From Dehalococcoidia bacterium (GTDB lineage: Bacteria > Chloroflexota > Dehalococcoidia > GIF9 > UBA5629), in assembly GCA_030604795.1 (NCBI GenBank), contig JAUVVE010000002.1:1-24091 (forward strand): a DNA stretch of 24,091 bases. The letters run 5' to 3'. A model generated the notes under the pieces. It did not search any database and was not told the origin of the DNA. It saw only the letters and a program-made list of their open reading frames with translations. A program made the translations under genes and the position numbers. Shown here piece after piece: positions 1 through 7,322 of the stretch; the first letter of the stretch is position 1, and every line of letters starts with the position of its first letter.

Positions 1-354
<354 letters not shown>

Positions 355-356
<2 letters not shown>

Positions 357-375
357 AGGGAGAGTCATCTCCTAG
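355..375 (+). other. Hairpin at the 3' boundary of 16S rRNA
   Basis: CTAGG(G)AGA at 355-363 pairs with TCTCCTAG at 368-375, giving 8 base pairs with one bulged G and a 4-base loop. It touches the mature 3' end of 16S. It may be part of rRNA maturation or the first half of a termination signal. Seen in the sequence; the function is inferred. Confidence 0.4.
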
Positions 376-381
376 GTCGGT

Positions 382-408
382 CGATAGAGTGAATTCTATC
401 GTTTGGTT
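382..408 (+). terminator. Possible intrinsic terminator after the solitary 16S gene
   Basis: CGATAGA (382-388) and TCTATCG (395-401) form a perfect 7-bp stem with a 6-base loop, followed by TTTGGTT. The stem is AT-rich and the T-run is short and broken, so this would be a weak terminator. Its place just after the 16S end, with no 23S downstream, fits a transcription stop. Confidence 0.4.
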
Positions 409-528
409 AACAAGTCGCCTTCCTTCCACTATCCAGATGTTAAGGTATTTTCTTTTGGACTGCGGTCTGACAGTTGACGGTGGTGGTAAAATAGTAAACA
501 GGATAAGAATCGGAGACGAAACGTTAAC

Positions 529-1182
529 CTGGCACGAGTCTCAACTGTCACCGGTATTGTTCTAGCTGGTGGCAGCAGCTTGCGTTTGGGGCATAAGAAA
601 GCCCTGGAGAGAATAAACCACCAAAGCCTTATCGAGCGGACTATAGACCGGCTCTCCACAGTTAGCCAGGCGATACTTATAGTAACTAGCCAAGAGCAGT
701 TCAGCCTTATTAGCAGTGCTCGCTTGAAAGGAAAAGTGATAGTTGATCTTTACCCTGGCAAAGCTGCGTTGGGCGGCGTTTATACAGGACTGGCGAGCGC
801 AGACACTCCCCACAGCTTAGTCGTAGGTTGTGATATGCCCTTTCTTAACTCCGCTCTGTTGCGCTATTTGGTTGGCATTGCTCGCGACTTCGATCTCGTG
901 GTCCCGGAGATAGACGGTATGACCGAGCCACTTCATGCCGTTTACTCTAGACGATGTTTGACTTCCATTGAGCACTTGCTGAATCAAGGTCGGCTAGCAA
1001 TATCACAGCTTTTTGGTTTGGTTAAGACAAGATATGTTGGTGAGGATGAAATTGCCAAATTCGACCCGGAGCACTTGAGCTTTTTCAATATTAATACGCA
1101 GCATGACTTGGCGAAGGCTAGGGCGCTAATAGAGTGGGAAGAACGTTCTCCAACAGCTGGAGAGGAAAGCTTCCAGCAATGA
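529..1182 (+). CDS. mobA: Molybdenum cofactor guanylyltransferase MobA
   Basis: MobA is a cytoplasmic enzyme that attaches GMP from GTP to molybdopterin-Mo to make the bis-MGD form of the cofactor. The N-terminus shows the nucleotide-binding signature LAGGSSLRLGHKKAL, and CDMPF (near residue 106) matches the metal-binding motif of the family. The length of ~217 residues is typical. The start is a problem: the frame is open from 490, but no ATG, GTG or TTG lies before the LAGG motif. CTG at 529, 13 bases after GGAG (512-515), is the best candidate; TTG at 580 would delete the GTP-binding loop. The stop overlaps the moeA start (ATGA), so the two are translationally coupled. The product call is secure; the first codon is not. 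Confidence 0.88.
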   Translation: MARVSTVTGIVLAGGSSLRLGHKKALERINHQSLIERTIDRLSTVSQAILIVTSQEQFSLISSARLKGKVIVDLYPGKAALGGVYTGLASADTPHSLVVGCDMPFLNSALLRYLVGIARDFDLVVPEIDGMTEPLHAVYSRRCLTSIEHLLNQGRLAISQLFGLVKTRYVGEDEIAKFDPEHLSFFNINTQHDLAKARALIEWEERSPTAGEESFQQ

Positions 1183-2438
1183 TAAGCGTTGAGGAGGCTC
1201 TGGACAGAGTCCTGGGTTTCTTTGCCGTGCTTGAAGAGGAGGAAAAGCCGCTCTTGGAATGTCTGGGGCAGGTTTTGGCGAAGGATGTGTATGCCCCATT
1301 TGATGTACCCCAACACGATAATTCAGCTATGGATGGCTATGCGGTGCAAGCCAAGAGTATAGAAGGAGCAGATGAGGCGCATCCCAAGATTCTTCGGGTT
1401 GTTGGTGAAGTAGCCGCCGGTTCCACCACCGAAGTGAAGGTAGAGCCGGGGACATCTGTACGGATTATGACCGGTGCTCCATTGCCACCGGGGGCGGATG
1501 TGGTAGTTCCTTTTGAGGCTACCGATGAGGTTGATCGCAGGCGGGCTTCACTTCCTGGGGCAGAAGTCGGCATCCGTTGCGGTCTGCCTGAAGGGTCGAA
1601 TGTCCGTCGCAGTGGTGAAGATATCGCCAAGGGGCAGTTGGCTGTTATGTGGGGGAGTGTCCTTCGTCCCTCCGAACTGGGCGTGCTAGCTTCGCTGGGG
1701 AATGCGATGGCTTCTGTTATTCGCCGCCCGGTGGTGGGCATATTAGCCACTGGTGACGAGGTCTTGGATGTCAACGAGTCACTGCTCCCAGGGAGAGTGT
1801 ACAATAGCAACTCTTACAGCCTGGCCGCTCAAGTGCTTAGCTGCGGGGGTATTCCGAGACTCTTGGGAGTTGCTGCAGATAACATCGAACAACTGTCAGT
1901 GGCTCTTCAGAGTGGACTTGACTGTGACATGTTGATCACGTCAGGCGGAGTTTCTTTAGGTGATTATGATATGGTCAAACAGGTTCTGGCATCTGAGGGA
2001 GACATATCGTTTTGGACGGTGCGTATGAAACCCGGTAAGCCTCTAGCATTTGGCACATTCCAGAGGGATAACGGGAAAAGGGTTCCTCACCTGGGGTTAC
2101 CGGGGAATCCGGTAAGTTCCATGATTACTTTTGAGGTCTTCGCCCGTCCCGCCATTGCCAAAATGATGGGCAAGAGGCATCTGGCCAAGCCCAGCATATT
2201 CGCGATTATGGAAGACTCGATCCAGAACAGTGATGGCCGCCGCATCTTTGCCCGTGTTATGGTTAGCAAGCGGGAAGGCAAGTATTTCGCTAGTCTCACA
2301 GGGACTCAGGGTTCAGGGGTTCTGACCTCGATGGCAAAGGCCGATGGCTTAGCCATCATTCCCGAGACCACTAGTGAGGTCAGGCCAGGAACTACTGTTG
2401 AGGTGATGTTGCTCGATTGGGGAGGCGACCGCGACTGA
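1179..2438 (+). CDS. moeA: Molybdopterin molybdenumtransferase MoeA
   Basis: MoeA inserts molybdate into adenylated molybdopterin, the step before MobA acts. The ~419-residue protein has the expected domain order: an N-terminal region with DNSAMDGYAV, the central MogA/MoeA-like domain with TGDEV and SGGVSLGDYD, the motifs MKPGKPLAFG and LGLPGNPVSS, and a C-terminal beta-barrel domain. ATG 1179 was chosen because it overlaps the mobA stop as ATGA, has GAGAGGAAAG upstream, and starts exactly where the family starts (MISVEEAL); an upstream start at 1134 would add 15 residues of unlike sequence. With mobA it forms a Moco operon. Molybdoenzymes are the natural clients, but none is encoded in this window. 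Confidence 0.95.
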   Translation: MISVEEALDRVLGFFAVLEEEEKPLLECLGQVLAKDVYAPFDVPQHDNSAMDGYAVQAKSIEGADEAHPKILRVVGEVAAGSTTEVKVEPGTSVRIMTGAPLPPGADVVVPFEATDEVDRRRASLPGAEVGIRCGLPEGSNVRRSGEDIAKGQLAVMWGSVLRPSELGVLASLGNAMASVIRRPVVGILATGDEVLDVNESLLPGRVYNSNSYSLAAQVLSCGGIPRLLGVAADNIEQLSVALQSGLDCDMLITSGGVSLGDYDMVKQVLASEGDISFWTVRMKPGKPLAFGTFQRDNGKRVPHLGLPGNPVSSMITFEVFARPAIAKMMGKRHLAKPSIFAIMEDSIQNSDGRRIFARVMVSKREGKYFASLTGTQGSGVLTSMAKADGLAIIPETTSEVRPGTTVEVMLLDWGGDRD

Positions 2439-2578
2439 TAATTCGGCTAAGTGGACGCACTTGTGGCAGATGACGATTCCTGCTTGTAGCGGCCTCGGCT
2501 CGAAAACGAATAAGGAGTTGGAGCATAGACGGCGAGTGAACGTCTGGTGCAGATACATGATTGAGGATCGAGAGACAT

Positions 2579-3310
2579 ATGATTTTTGAAGCATCCGAGT
2601 TCGTTTTCAGGCCGCCCCCTTTGGTTTCTCGGGCCCGGCGAGTCTTGATCAAGCCCAATGCTGGGCATCCCTTGCCCTATCCAGTAAGCACAAGCCGAGA
2701 GACTATGGGCGCAATAATTGAAAGCATCAAGCAGGCCAGCGATGCTGACATCATTATCCTAGACGGAACCCGCGACGGGCAGTCGATATACCCTATATAC
2801 CAAGCTCTGGGGTATGATTTCCCGAGGGTGCTGATGCTGGACGTTAGAGATTGTATCTGGGTGGAAGTGGAAAACCCGCTGCCACACGCATTTGCTGCGG
2901 CTACGTTTTGGGTTCCCAATGTCGTCCTGTCCAGTGACTATCTCATTAGCGTAGCTCCTTTTAGGGTTGTGGGCAGGAGCGGCTACTTCAGCGTAAAGAA
3001 CATATTGAGTCTGTTGCCTGTGAGTAAGTACAGAGGGGAGGCTACTGAGGGCTGGGGTACGCTGTATGAACTGGGAATGGAGAAGGTGATTGCTGACCTC
3101 TATTTCACGTTGCCCTTCGATGCGGGCATCATCGACGCCCGTCAGAAGCTCGTCAGCGCTGATGACCCGCTCAAGGGAAGAACGGAGCAATATGGGAAGA
3201 TCTTTGCGGGCGAGCCGTATGAAGTCGACCGAGAGGCGGCCGCGGTAAGCGGGGTCGAAACAGGATATCTGAGACTAATTGAAGCGGGCAAGGCCGAGAT
3301 TGAGCCTTGA
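2579..3310 (+). CDS. DUF362-like protein of unknown function
   Basis: A 243-residue soluble protein. The segment VLIKPNAGHPLPYP followed by an alternating strand/helix region with IIESIKQASDADIIILDG resembles the N-terminal half of DUF362 proteins, which begin with a VxIKPN element. The ferredoxin domain often fused to DUF362 is absent, and only one Cys (in RDCIW) is present, so it does not bind an iron-sulfur cluster by itself. ATG 2579 follows GAGGATCGAGAGA; TTG 2561 is the alternative and adds six residues. It lies 140 bases after moeA, and its stop touches the next gene, so the last four genes may be co-transcribed. Function unknown; the family call is moderate. Confidence 0.65.
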   Translation: MIFEASEFVFRPPPLVSRARRVLIKPNAGHPLPYPVSTSRETMGAIIESIKQASDADIIILDGTRDGQSIYPIYQALGYDFPRVLMLDVRDCIWVEVENPLPHAFAAATFWVPNVVLSSDYLISVAPFRVVGRSGYFSVKNILSLLPVSKYRGEATEGWGTLYELGMEKVIADLYFTLPFDAGIIDARQKLVSADDPLKGRTEQYGKIFAGEPYEVDREAAAVSGVETGYLRLIEAGKAEIEP

Positions 3311-3315
3311 AGTTC

Positions 3316-3729
3316 ATGATGGAGAAGGATAAAACCGGCGAGTCAGAGGAACTCAGTTACCTTATCGATTTGGACTGGTTTGAGCAGACTGGTCGCTCTT
3401 TTGTCATTATTGCTCGGCACTGCCTTTGTCCACGTTGCAAGGAACGATTGGCTTCTGAGCCAGAAGCTATGACGCCGGCTTCACTGGTACTGAATGTGAG
3501 GGATTGTTGCTCCAATGTCCCTGGTTTCATAGACCCCAGGTTGCCGCTTCTTGAGAAAGTATTTCGGCTCTCTTTGTCCGAAGGCAATCGGCCAGTGAGC
3601 CTTACGGAAGTGACGGCACGATTGAGTCTCTACTCAGACAACCCTGCCTCATTATCTCCTACGTCTCTGAAGCATCTTCTAGACCATAACCAATACTATG
3701 GCTTTCGCCTGGCGCTCGGTGAAGACTGA
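3316..3729 (+). CDS. Hypothetical protein with CPRC motif
   Basis: Not recognised. A ~137-residue soluble, mildly acidic protein. It contains a CLCPRC segment near residue 35 and a CC pair near residue 66, which together could bind a metal, and the second half is predicted helical. The open frame begins at TTG 3307, overlapping the previous stop; two ATG codons at 3316 and 3319 are more plausible starts, though none has a strong ribosome binding site. The tight junction with the DUF362-like gene suggests a shared job. It converges with acyP, with only ~33 bases between them. Confidence 0.6.
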   Translation: MMEKDKTGESEELSYLIDLDWFEQTGRSFVIIARHCLCPRCKERLASEPEAMTPASLVLNVRDCCSNVPGFIDPRLPLLEKVFRLSLSEGNRPVSLTEVTARLSLYSDNPASLSPTSLKHLLDHNQYYGFRLALGED

Positions 3730-3762
3730 CGCAGGCTGATTGTTGCCGCCCTCTTCGGCCCG

Positions 3763-4047
3763 TCAGTACCTAGCCTCAAAGTTGGAGAACTGTCCGGTGA
3801 ATGTGGACCAATTCACCTCCATCTTCTCTACCAGGGATTCGGGTGGCCCTGTCTCCAGTTGCCTGATGAGTTCCTCCAGGTTCTCTTTATTGCCCTCGGC
3901 ATGAATCTCAACCGCATTCAACCGTGGTACGTTACGCACGTAGCCTCGTACGCCCAATGATTTGGCAACGCGCGAGGTGAAAGCTCGATAGAAAACGCCT
4001 TGAACTTGACCATAGATTGTAGCCGATACATAAGCTAATTCAGGCAT
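3763..4047 (-). CDS. acyP: Acylphosphatase
   Basis: A small cytoplasmic enzyme that hydrolyses the carboxyl-phosphate bond of acyl phosphates. The 94-residue protein has the family's two hallmark segments: GQVQGVFYRAFT, holding the phosphate-binding loop and catalytic Arg, and GYVRN, holding the catalytic Asn. The length is typical (90-100). It is the last gene of the minus-strand group and lies ~77 bases after the radical SAM gene. The substrate in vivo is not known; nothing in the neighbourhood identifies it. Confidence 0.93.
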   Translation of the reverse strand: MPELAYVSATIYGQVQGVFYRAFTSRVAKSLGVRGYVRNVPRLNAVEIHAEGNKENLEELIRQLETGPPESLVEKMEVNWSTFTGQFSNFEARY

Positions 4048-4124
4048 CGCGTATCCATTTGACCTCCTGCTGTGATTCTTGGAAAGGGGAGTTAGCCCTT
4101 TTGGCCTACCTTATCATAATGATA

Positions 4125-5051
4125 TCAGACTACCCTAGCGATGGCCGGGTAGGCCCTGTCCAGCCGATTCAATCCAGCTTTGTGCGCTAATTGTGTGGCT
4201 TCAAGGAATTCTTCCTGTGACAGCGGTCTGGCTAGTTGAGGTATCTGGAAAGCTCTATGGCAAGGATGATACTGGTTCATGATGTTGATGTAGCTATCTT
4301 GACAGATCACTTCAGCTATGAAGTGCATTGTCTCGCTTGTGCCAGCAAGTCCGTGGGGCAAGACCAAATGGCGTATCAGAAGACCACGAACTGCAACCCC
4401 ATCTTCGCCAATTTGAAGGTCACCTACTTGGCGATGCATTTCCTTGACAGCAACTCGGTTCACCAAGGGGTAATTCTCTACACCCGATAGCTCCTCAGCG
4501 ACGTTTTGGTCGGAATACTTCATGTCTGGCATATAGATATCCACAATCCCATCTAGAATCCTTAGGGTTTCTAGTGAGTCATAACCGCCGGAGTTGTAGA
4601 CCAGCGGCAAGCTGAGGCCCAGCTCTATGGCTATTCCCAATGCGTCGAGGATTTGAGGTACCACATGGGTTGGCGAGACTAGGTTTATGTTATGGCAACC
4701 TCTGGCTTGGAGGGCCAGCATGATCCTCGCTAACTCTTCGTTGCTCACTTCAACTCCATTGCCCAGCTGGCTGATGGAGTAATTCTGGCAGAAAACGCAT
4801 TTGAGGTTGCAGTGGGTGAAGAAGATAGTCCCTGAGCCATACTTGCCAACTAGTGGCGTTTCCTCACCGAGATGGGGTCCGTAGCTGGATACCGCTGCCT
4901 GCCGTGCGGTACGGCACTTGCCAGTCTCGCCGGCTAGTCGGTCAACGGCACAATGACGGGGACAGACCTGGCATTTCTGCAACAAAGCCGTAGCTGCGTG
5001 TATCCGGCCAGCCAACTTTCCGCTACGGTACAGCTTCAAATAGGCTGCCAT
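4125..5051 (-). CDS. Radical SAM protein, PflX / COG1313 type
   Basis: A 308-residue radical SAM protein of the group annotated as putative pyruvate-formate-lyase-activating enzyme (PflX). The SAM-cluster motif CNLKCVFC (CxxxCxxC, residues 81-88) is intact, followed by the usual GG/NLVSPTH region. The N-terminal cysteines (CQVCPRHC near 27-34, C46) are characteristic of this group and may hold another cluster or zinc. No pyruvate formate-lyase is present in the window, so an activase role is not supported by context; the true substrate is unknown. The start ATG 5051 lies just after the stop of the small upstream gene (5056-5058), with GAGGAA of that gene's end serving as ribosome binding site, so the two are probably coupled. 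Confidence 0.88.
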   Translation of the reverse strand: MAAYLKLYRSGKLAGRIHAATALLQKCQVCPRHCAVDRLAGETGKCRTARQAAVSSYGPHLGEETPLVGKYGSGTIFFTHCNLKCVFCQNYSISQLGNGVEVSNEELARIMLALQARGCHNINLVSPTHVVPQILDALGIAIELGLSLPLVYNSGGYDSLETLRILDGIVDIYMPDMKYSDQNVAEELSGVENYPLVNRVAVKEMHRQVGDLQIGEDGVAVRGLLIRHLVLPHGLAGTSETMHFIAEVICQDSYINIMNQYHPCHRAFQIPQLARPLSQEEFLEATQLAHKAGLNRLDRAYPAIARVV

Positions 5052-5055
5052 CCAT

Positions 5056-5199
5056 TCATTCCTCAGGAGAAGCTGACGTCTTCTTACCCTTCTTGACCAC
5101 TTCTACCTCTGCCTGAGGCGTGAAACTGGTGATGGCTGTCCTTTTTGCGCCCTTCTTGGGCTTCTTGGGCTCTCTCCGCCTATAATCTCTAGTACCCAT
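5056..5199 (-). CDS. Small basic protein, 47 residues
   Basis: A short gene: begins MGTRDYRRREPKKPKKGAKR and ends KKTSASPEE. It is strongly basic and low in complexity (Lys/Arg/Pro in the first half), with no cysteine or membrane segment, so nucleic-acid or ribosome association is possible but unproven. Support for it being real: GAGGA 7 bases before ATG, a good promoter upstream (5242-5270), and tight coupling to the radical SAM gene downstream. I do not recognise a named family. Confidence 0.6.
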   Translation of the reverse strand: MGTRDYRRREPKKPKKGAKRTAITSFTPQAEVEVVKKGKKTSASPEE

Positions 5200-5241
5200 A
5201 ACAATTCCTCATGTTGAGTCTCTGCGGAATGTGACAATAGA

Positions 5242-5270
5242 AGTTTAGCAAAGGCTACTTGGCTTGTAAA
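5242..5270 (-). promoter_or_regulatory. Sigma70-type promoter for the minus-strand group
   Basis: Read on the minus strand: TTTACA (5270-5265), 17-base spacer, TAAACT (5247-5242). Transcription would start near 5235, ~36 bases before the 47-residue gene, and continue into the radical SAM gene and acyP. Only ~20 bases separate it from the divergent tRNA promoter. Confidence 0.55.
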
Positions 5271-5291
5271 GAATTAGCGCAATTGGAATCC

Positions 5292-5320
5292 TTGACTTTT
5301 CCTCCAGCTTTATTTATACT
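5292..5320 (+). promoter_or_regulatory. Strong sigma70-type promoter for the tRNA/tuf block
   Basis: TTGACT (5292-5297), exactly 17 bases, TATACT (5315-5320). Each hexamer differs from consensus by one base. The predicted start near 5327 is ~43 bases before tRNA-Thr(TGT), as expected for a stable-RNA promoter. Confidence 0.75.
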
Positions 5321-5369
5321 ACCTCCCCATAATTGGATGGGGTGATGTGTGTTGAGAACTTGATTGACT

Positions 5370-5442
5370 GCCCGAGTGGCGCAATGGCAGCGCAACCGAC
5401 TTGTAATCGGTAGGTTAGTGGGTTCGAGTCCCCTCTCGGGCT
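5370..5442 (+). tRNA. tRNA-Thr (anticodon TGT)
   Basis: A 73-base cloverleaf. Acceptor arms GCCCGAG (5370-5376) and CTCGGGC (5435-5441) pair perfectly; the anticodon stem ACCGA/TCGGT encloses the loop CTTGTAA, anticodon TGT, which reads ACA and related threonine codons; T-loop TTCGAGT. One mismatch is present in the T-stem. No CCA is encoded. First of three tRNAs before tuf. Confidence 0.95.
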
Positions 5443-5462
5443 CCGACTTCGGGTCTGGGCTA

Positions 5463-5546
5463 GGAGGGGTGCCGGAGTGGTTAATCGGAGCAGACTGTAA
5501 ATCTGCCGCCCTAAGGGCTACGTAGGTTCGAATCCTACCCCCTCCA
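5463..5546 (+). tRNA. tRNA-Tyr (anticodon GTA)
   Basis: An 84-base tRNA with a long variable arm (class II), as expected for bacterial tRNA-Tyr. Acceptor arms GGAGGGG (5463-5469) and CCCCTCC (5539-5545) pair perfectly; the anticodon loop ACTGTAAAT contains GTA; the T-arm GTAGG-TTCGAAT-CCTAC is perfect. Discriminator base A at 5546; CCA not encoded. Confidence 0.96.
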
Positions 5547-5559
5547 CTGTGTTGTGGCT

Positions 5560-5589
5560 TTGAAAACTGCTGATAGAATGGTGTATAAT
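5560..5589 (+). promoter_or_regulatory. Internal promoter before tRNA-Thr(GGT)-tuf
   Basis: TTGAAA (5560-5565), 18-base spacer, TATAAT (5584-5589, perfect -10). The predicted start near 5597 is ~24 bases before tRNA-Thr(GGT). It would give EF-Tu and the following genes transcription independent of the first tRNA promoter. Confidence 0.65.
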
Positions 5590-5620
5590 TCGGAGTTACA
5601 TTATACGATAAATGCACTCT

Positions 5621-5693
5621 GCCCACATAGCTCAGTCGGTAGAGCACGTTCTTGGTAAGAACGGGGTCACCAGTTCGAATCTGGTTGTGGGCT
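5621..5693 (+). tRNA. tRNA-Thr (anticodon GGT)
   Basis: A 73-base cloverleaf. Acceptor arms GCCCACA (5621-5627) and TGTGGGC pair perfectly; D-arm GCTCAGTCGGTAGAGC is standard; the anticodon loop TTGGTAA gives GGT, reading ACC/ACU; T-arm CCAG(T)-TTCGAAT-CTGG is good. It sits 24 bases before the tuf start, so it is processed from the tuf transcript. Confidence 0.96.
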
Positions 5694-5717
5694 GATTAGA
5701 GAAGGAGGTTTTCTAAG

Positions 5718-6917
5718 ATGGCAAAGAAGGTTTTTCAGCGGACAAAGCCTCATATCAATGTAGGGACGATAGGCCACGTCGATCACGGCAAGACGACTTT
5801 GACTTCGGCGATGACTCTATGCTTGTCTAAAACCGGCGACACTTCATTTCGCTCATTTGATTCTATAGACAACGCTCCTGAAGAGAAAGCACGAGGTTTG
5901 ACAATTGCCATTGCTCACATTGAGTATGAGACTGAGAAGCGACATTATGCTCACGTGGATTGCCCGGGGCATGCCGACTACATCAAGAACATGATAACAG
6001 GAGCCGCTCAAATGGATGGTGCAATACTGGTGGTTAGTGCTCCAGATGGTCCCATGCCTCAGACCCGGGAGCATATTCTTTTGGCTCGCCAGGTAGAAGT
6101 GCCCTGTGTGCTGGTTGCTTTGAACAAAGTGGATATGATGGAAGACGAGGAGCTTCTGGAGCTGGTTGAACTTGAGGTCAGGGAATTGCTTAGTAAGTAT
6201 GAGTTCCCAGGAGATAAGGCCCCTGTTATCCGAGTCAGTGCGCTCAAGGCCTTGGAATGTGGTTGTGGGAAACGGGAATGCCAGTGGTGTGGGCCAATCT
6301 TGCAGTTGGCAGACGCTGTGGATGAATACGTGCCACTTCCGGTGAGGCCCAAGGATAAGCCTTTCTTGATGCCGGTAGAGGATGTTTTTGGTATCAAGGG
6401 GCGTGGCACTGTGGTTACCGGCAGGGTAGAGCGTGGCGTGGTGAAGACGGCAGACGAGGTTGAAATCGTGGGCATTAAGGAGACGCGTAAGACTGTGGTA
6501 ACCGGAGTAGAGATGTTCCACAAGACTCTGGAGTCGGGAGAGTCCGGCGATGCTATTGGCTGCCTGCTCCGAGGGGTGGAGCGAGATGACGTGGAACGAG
6601 GTCAGGTTCTGGCAGCACCAGGCTCAGTCAATCCTCACACACACTTTGAAGGTCAGGTGTATGTGCTGACCAAGGAGGAGGGTGGTCGGCATACTCCTTT
6701 CTTTACCGGCTATAAGCCCCAGTTCTATATCAGAACACTAGATATTACGGGGAGTGCAGAGTTGCCGAAAGGAGTGGAAATGGTCATGCCAGGTGATAAC
6801 ATAAAGATGACCATAAAGCTCATTTATCCGGTAGCTCTGGAGGAGGGATTGCGCTTTGCCATCCGCGAGGGCGGTAGGACAGTAGGAGCCGGAGTGATTA
6901 GTAAAATCCTTGAGTAA
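5718..6917 (+). CDS. tuf: Elongation factor Tu
   Basis: EF-Tu carries aminoacyl-tRNA to the ribosome with GTP. The 399-residue protein has all G motifs: GHVDHGKT (19-26), DCPGH (81-85), NKVD (136-139) and SAL (174-176), followed by beta-barrel domains 2 and 3 ending in the usual GGRTVGAGVISKIL. Switch I reads RGLTIAIAH rather than the common RGITINTAH, keeping the essential Thr. The G domain holds a small insert with four cysteines, C181, C183, C188 and C191 (CxCx4CxxC), where E. coli EF-Tu has a Cys-free loop; metal binding is possible. GAAGGAGG at 5701-5708 is an excellent ribosome binding site. It leads the rpmG-secE-nusG-rplKA operon. Confidence 0.98.
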   Translation: MAKKVFQRTKPHINVGTIGHVDHGKTTLTSAMTLCLSKTGDTSFRSFDSIDNAPEEKARGLTIAIAHIEYETEKRHYAHVDCPGHADYIKNMITGAAQMDGAILVVSAPDGPMPQTREHILLARQVEVPCVLVALNKVDMMEDEELLELVELEVRELLSKYEFPGDKAPVIRVSALKALECGCGKRECQWCGPILQLADAVDEYVPLPVRPKDKPFLMPVEDVFGIKGRGTVVTGRVERGVVKTADEVEIVGIKETRKTVVTGVEMFHKTLESGESGDAIGCLLRGVERDDVERGQVLAAPGSVNPHTHFEGQVYVLTKEEGGRHTPFFTGYKPQFYIRTLDITGSAELPKGVEMVMPGDNIKMTIKLIYPVALEEGLRFAIREGGRTVGAGVISKILE

Positions 6918-6919
6918 TC

Positions 6920-7087
6920 ATGGCCAAGAAAGGCGAAGTGCGCGGTATCATTCATCTGGCATGCACTGATTGCCAGGAGAGGACGTATACCACTACCAAG
7001 AACAAGCAAAATGACTCCCAGCGATTGGAATTGAGGAAATATTGCCCCCGCTGCCGCAGCCACACGCTCCATCGGGAGACTAGATAA
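6920..7087 (+). CDS. rpmG: Ribosomal protein L33 (four-cysteine, zinc form)
   Basis: A 55-residue 50S subunit protein. It starts MAKKGEVRGIIHLACTDC and has two Cys pairs, C15/C18 and C42/C45, the zinc-ribbon (C+) form of L33; Zur-controlled C- paralogues lack these. ATG 6920 is two bases after the tuf stop. The position between tuf and secE is the standard bacterial order. Confidence 0.95.
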   Translation: MAKKGEVRGIIHLACTDCQERTYTTTKNKQNDSQRLELRKYCPRCRSHTLHRETR

Positions 7088-7090
7088 TCT

Positions 7091-7318
7091 TTGACCAAGA
7101 AAACCCTGTCCCTAACTGCCAAACCCAAAAGGTCGCGTTTCGCTTTTGTTGGTGACATCATAGGTGAATTGAGAAAGGTAGTCTGGCCAACAAGGCGGGA
7201 GGCCACGCGTCTTACCATCATGGTTCTCATTGTCTGTGTTGCTGTTGGCATCATCTTGGGGACTATCGACTATGGTTTTGCTGAGCTAGTCACTAGGGTT
7301 TTCTTAGGCGGGGGCTAG
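7091..7318 (+). CDS. secE: Preprotein translocase subunit SecE
   Basis: SecE is the essential clamp of the SecYEG channel in the cytoplasmic membrane. The 75-residue protein has the short bacterial form: a basic N-terminus, the amphipathic segment FVGDIIGELRKVVWPTRRE, which holds the conserved ELxKVxWPTR signature, and one membrane span (about residues 42-60, LTIMVLIVCVAVGIILG). The start is TTG at 7091, three bases after rpmG; there is no ATG nearby that would keep the domain. nusG begins four bases after its stop. Confidence 0.95.
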   Translation: MTKKTLSLTAKPKRSRFAFVGDIIGELRKVVWPTRREATRLTIMVLIVCVAVGIILGTIDYGFAELVTRVFLGGG

Positions 7319-7322
7319 TCCA

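Noticed and set aside
474..497. TTGACG followed by TAAAAT as a mobA promoter
   Set aside because: The spacing is only 7 bases and no acceptable -10 lies 16-18 bases downstream.
5255..5647. Minus-strand open frame of 130 codons
   Set aside because: It runs antisense through the three tRNA genes; its sequence is the well-known spurious 'RIRTYVALRAADLQSAP'-like translation of tRNA complements.
5853..6521. Minus-strand open frame of 222 codons
   Set aside because: Lies entirely antisense to tuf, which is certain; no ribosome binding site or domain.
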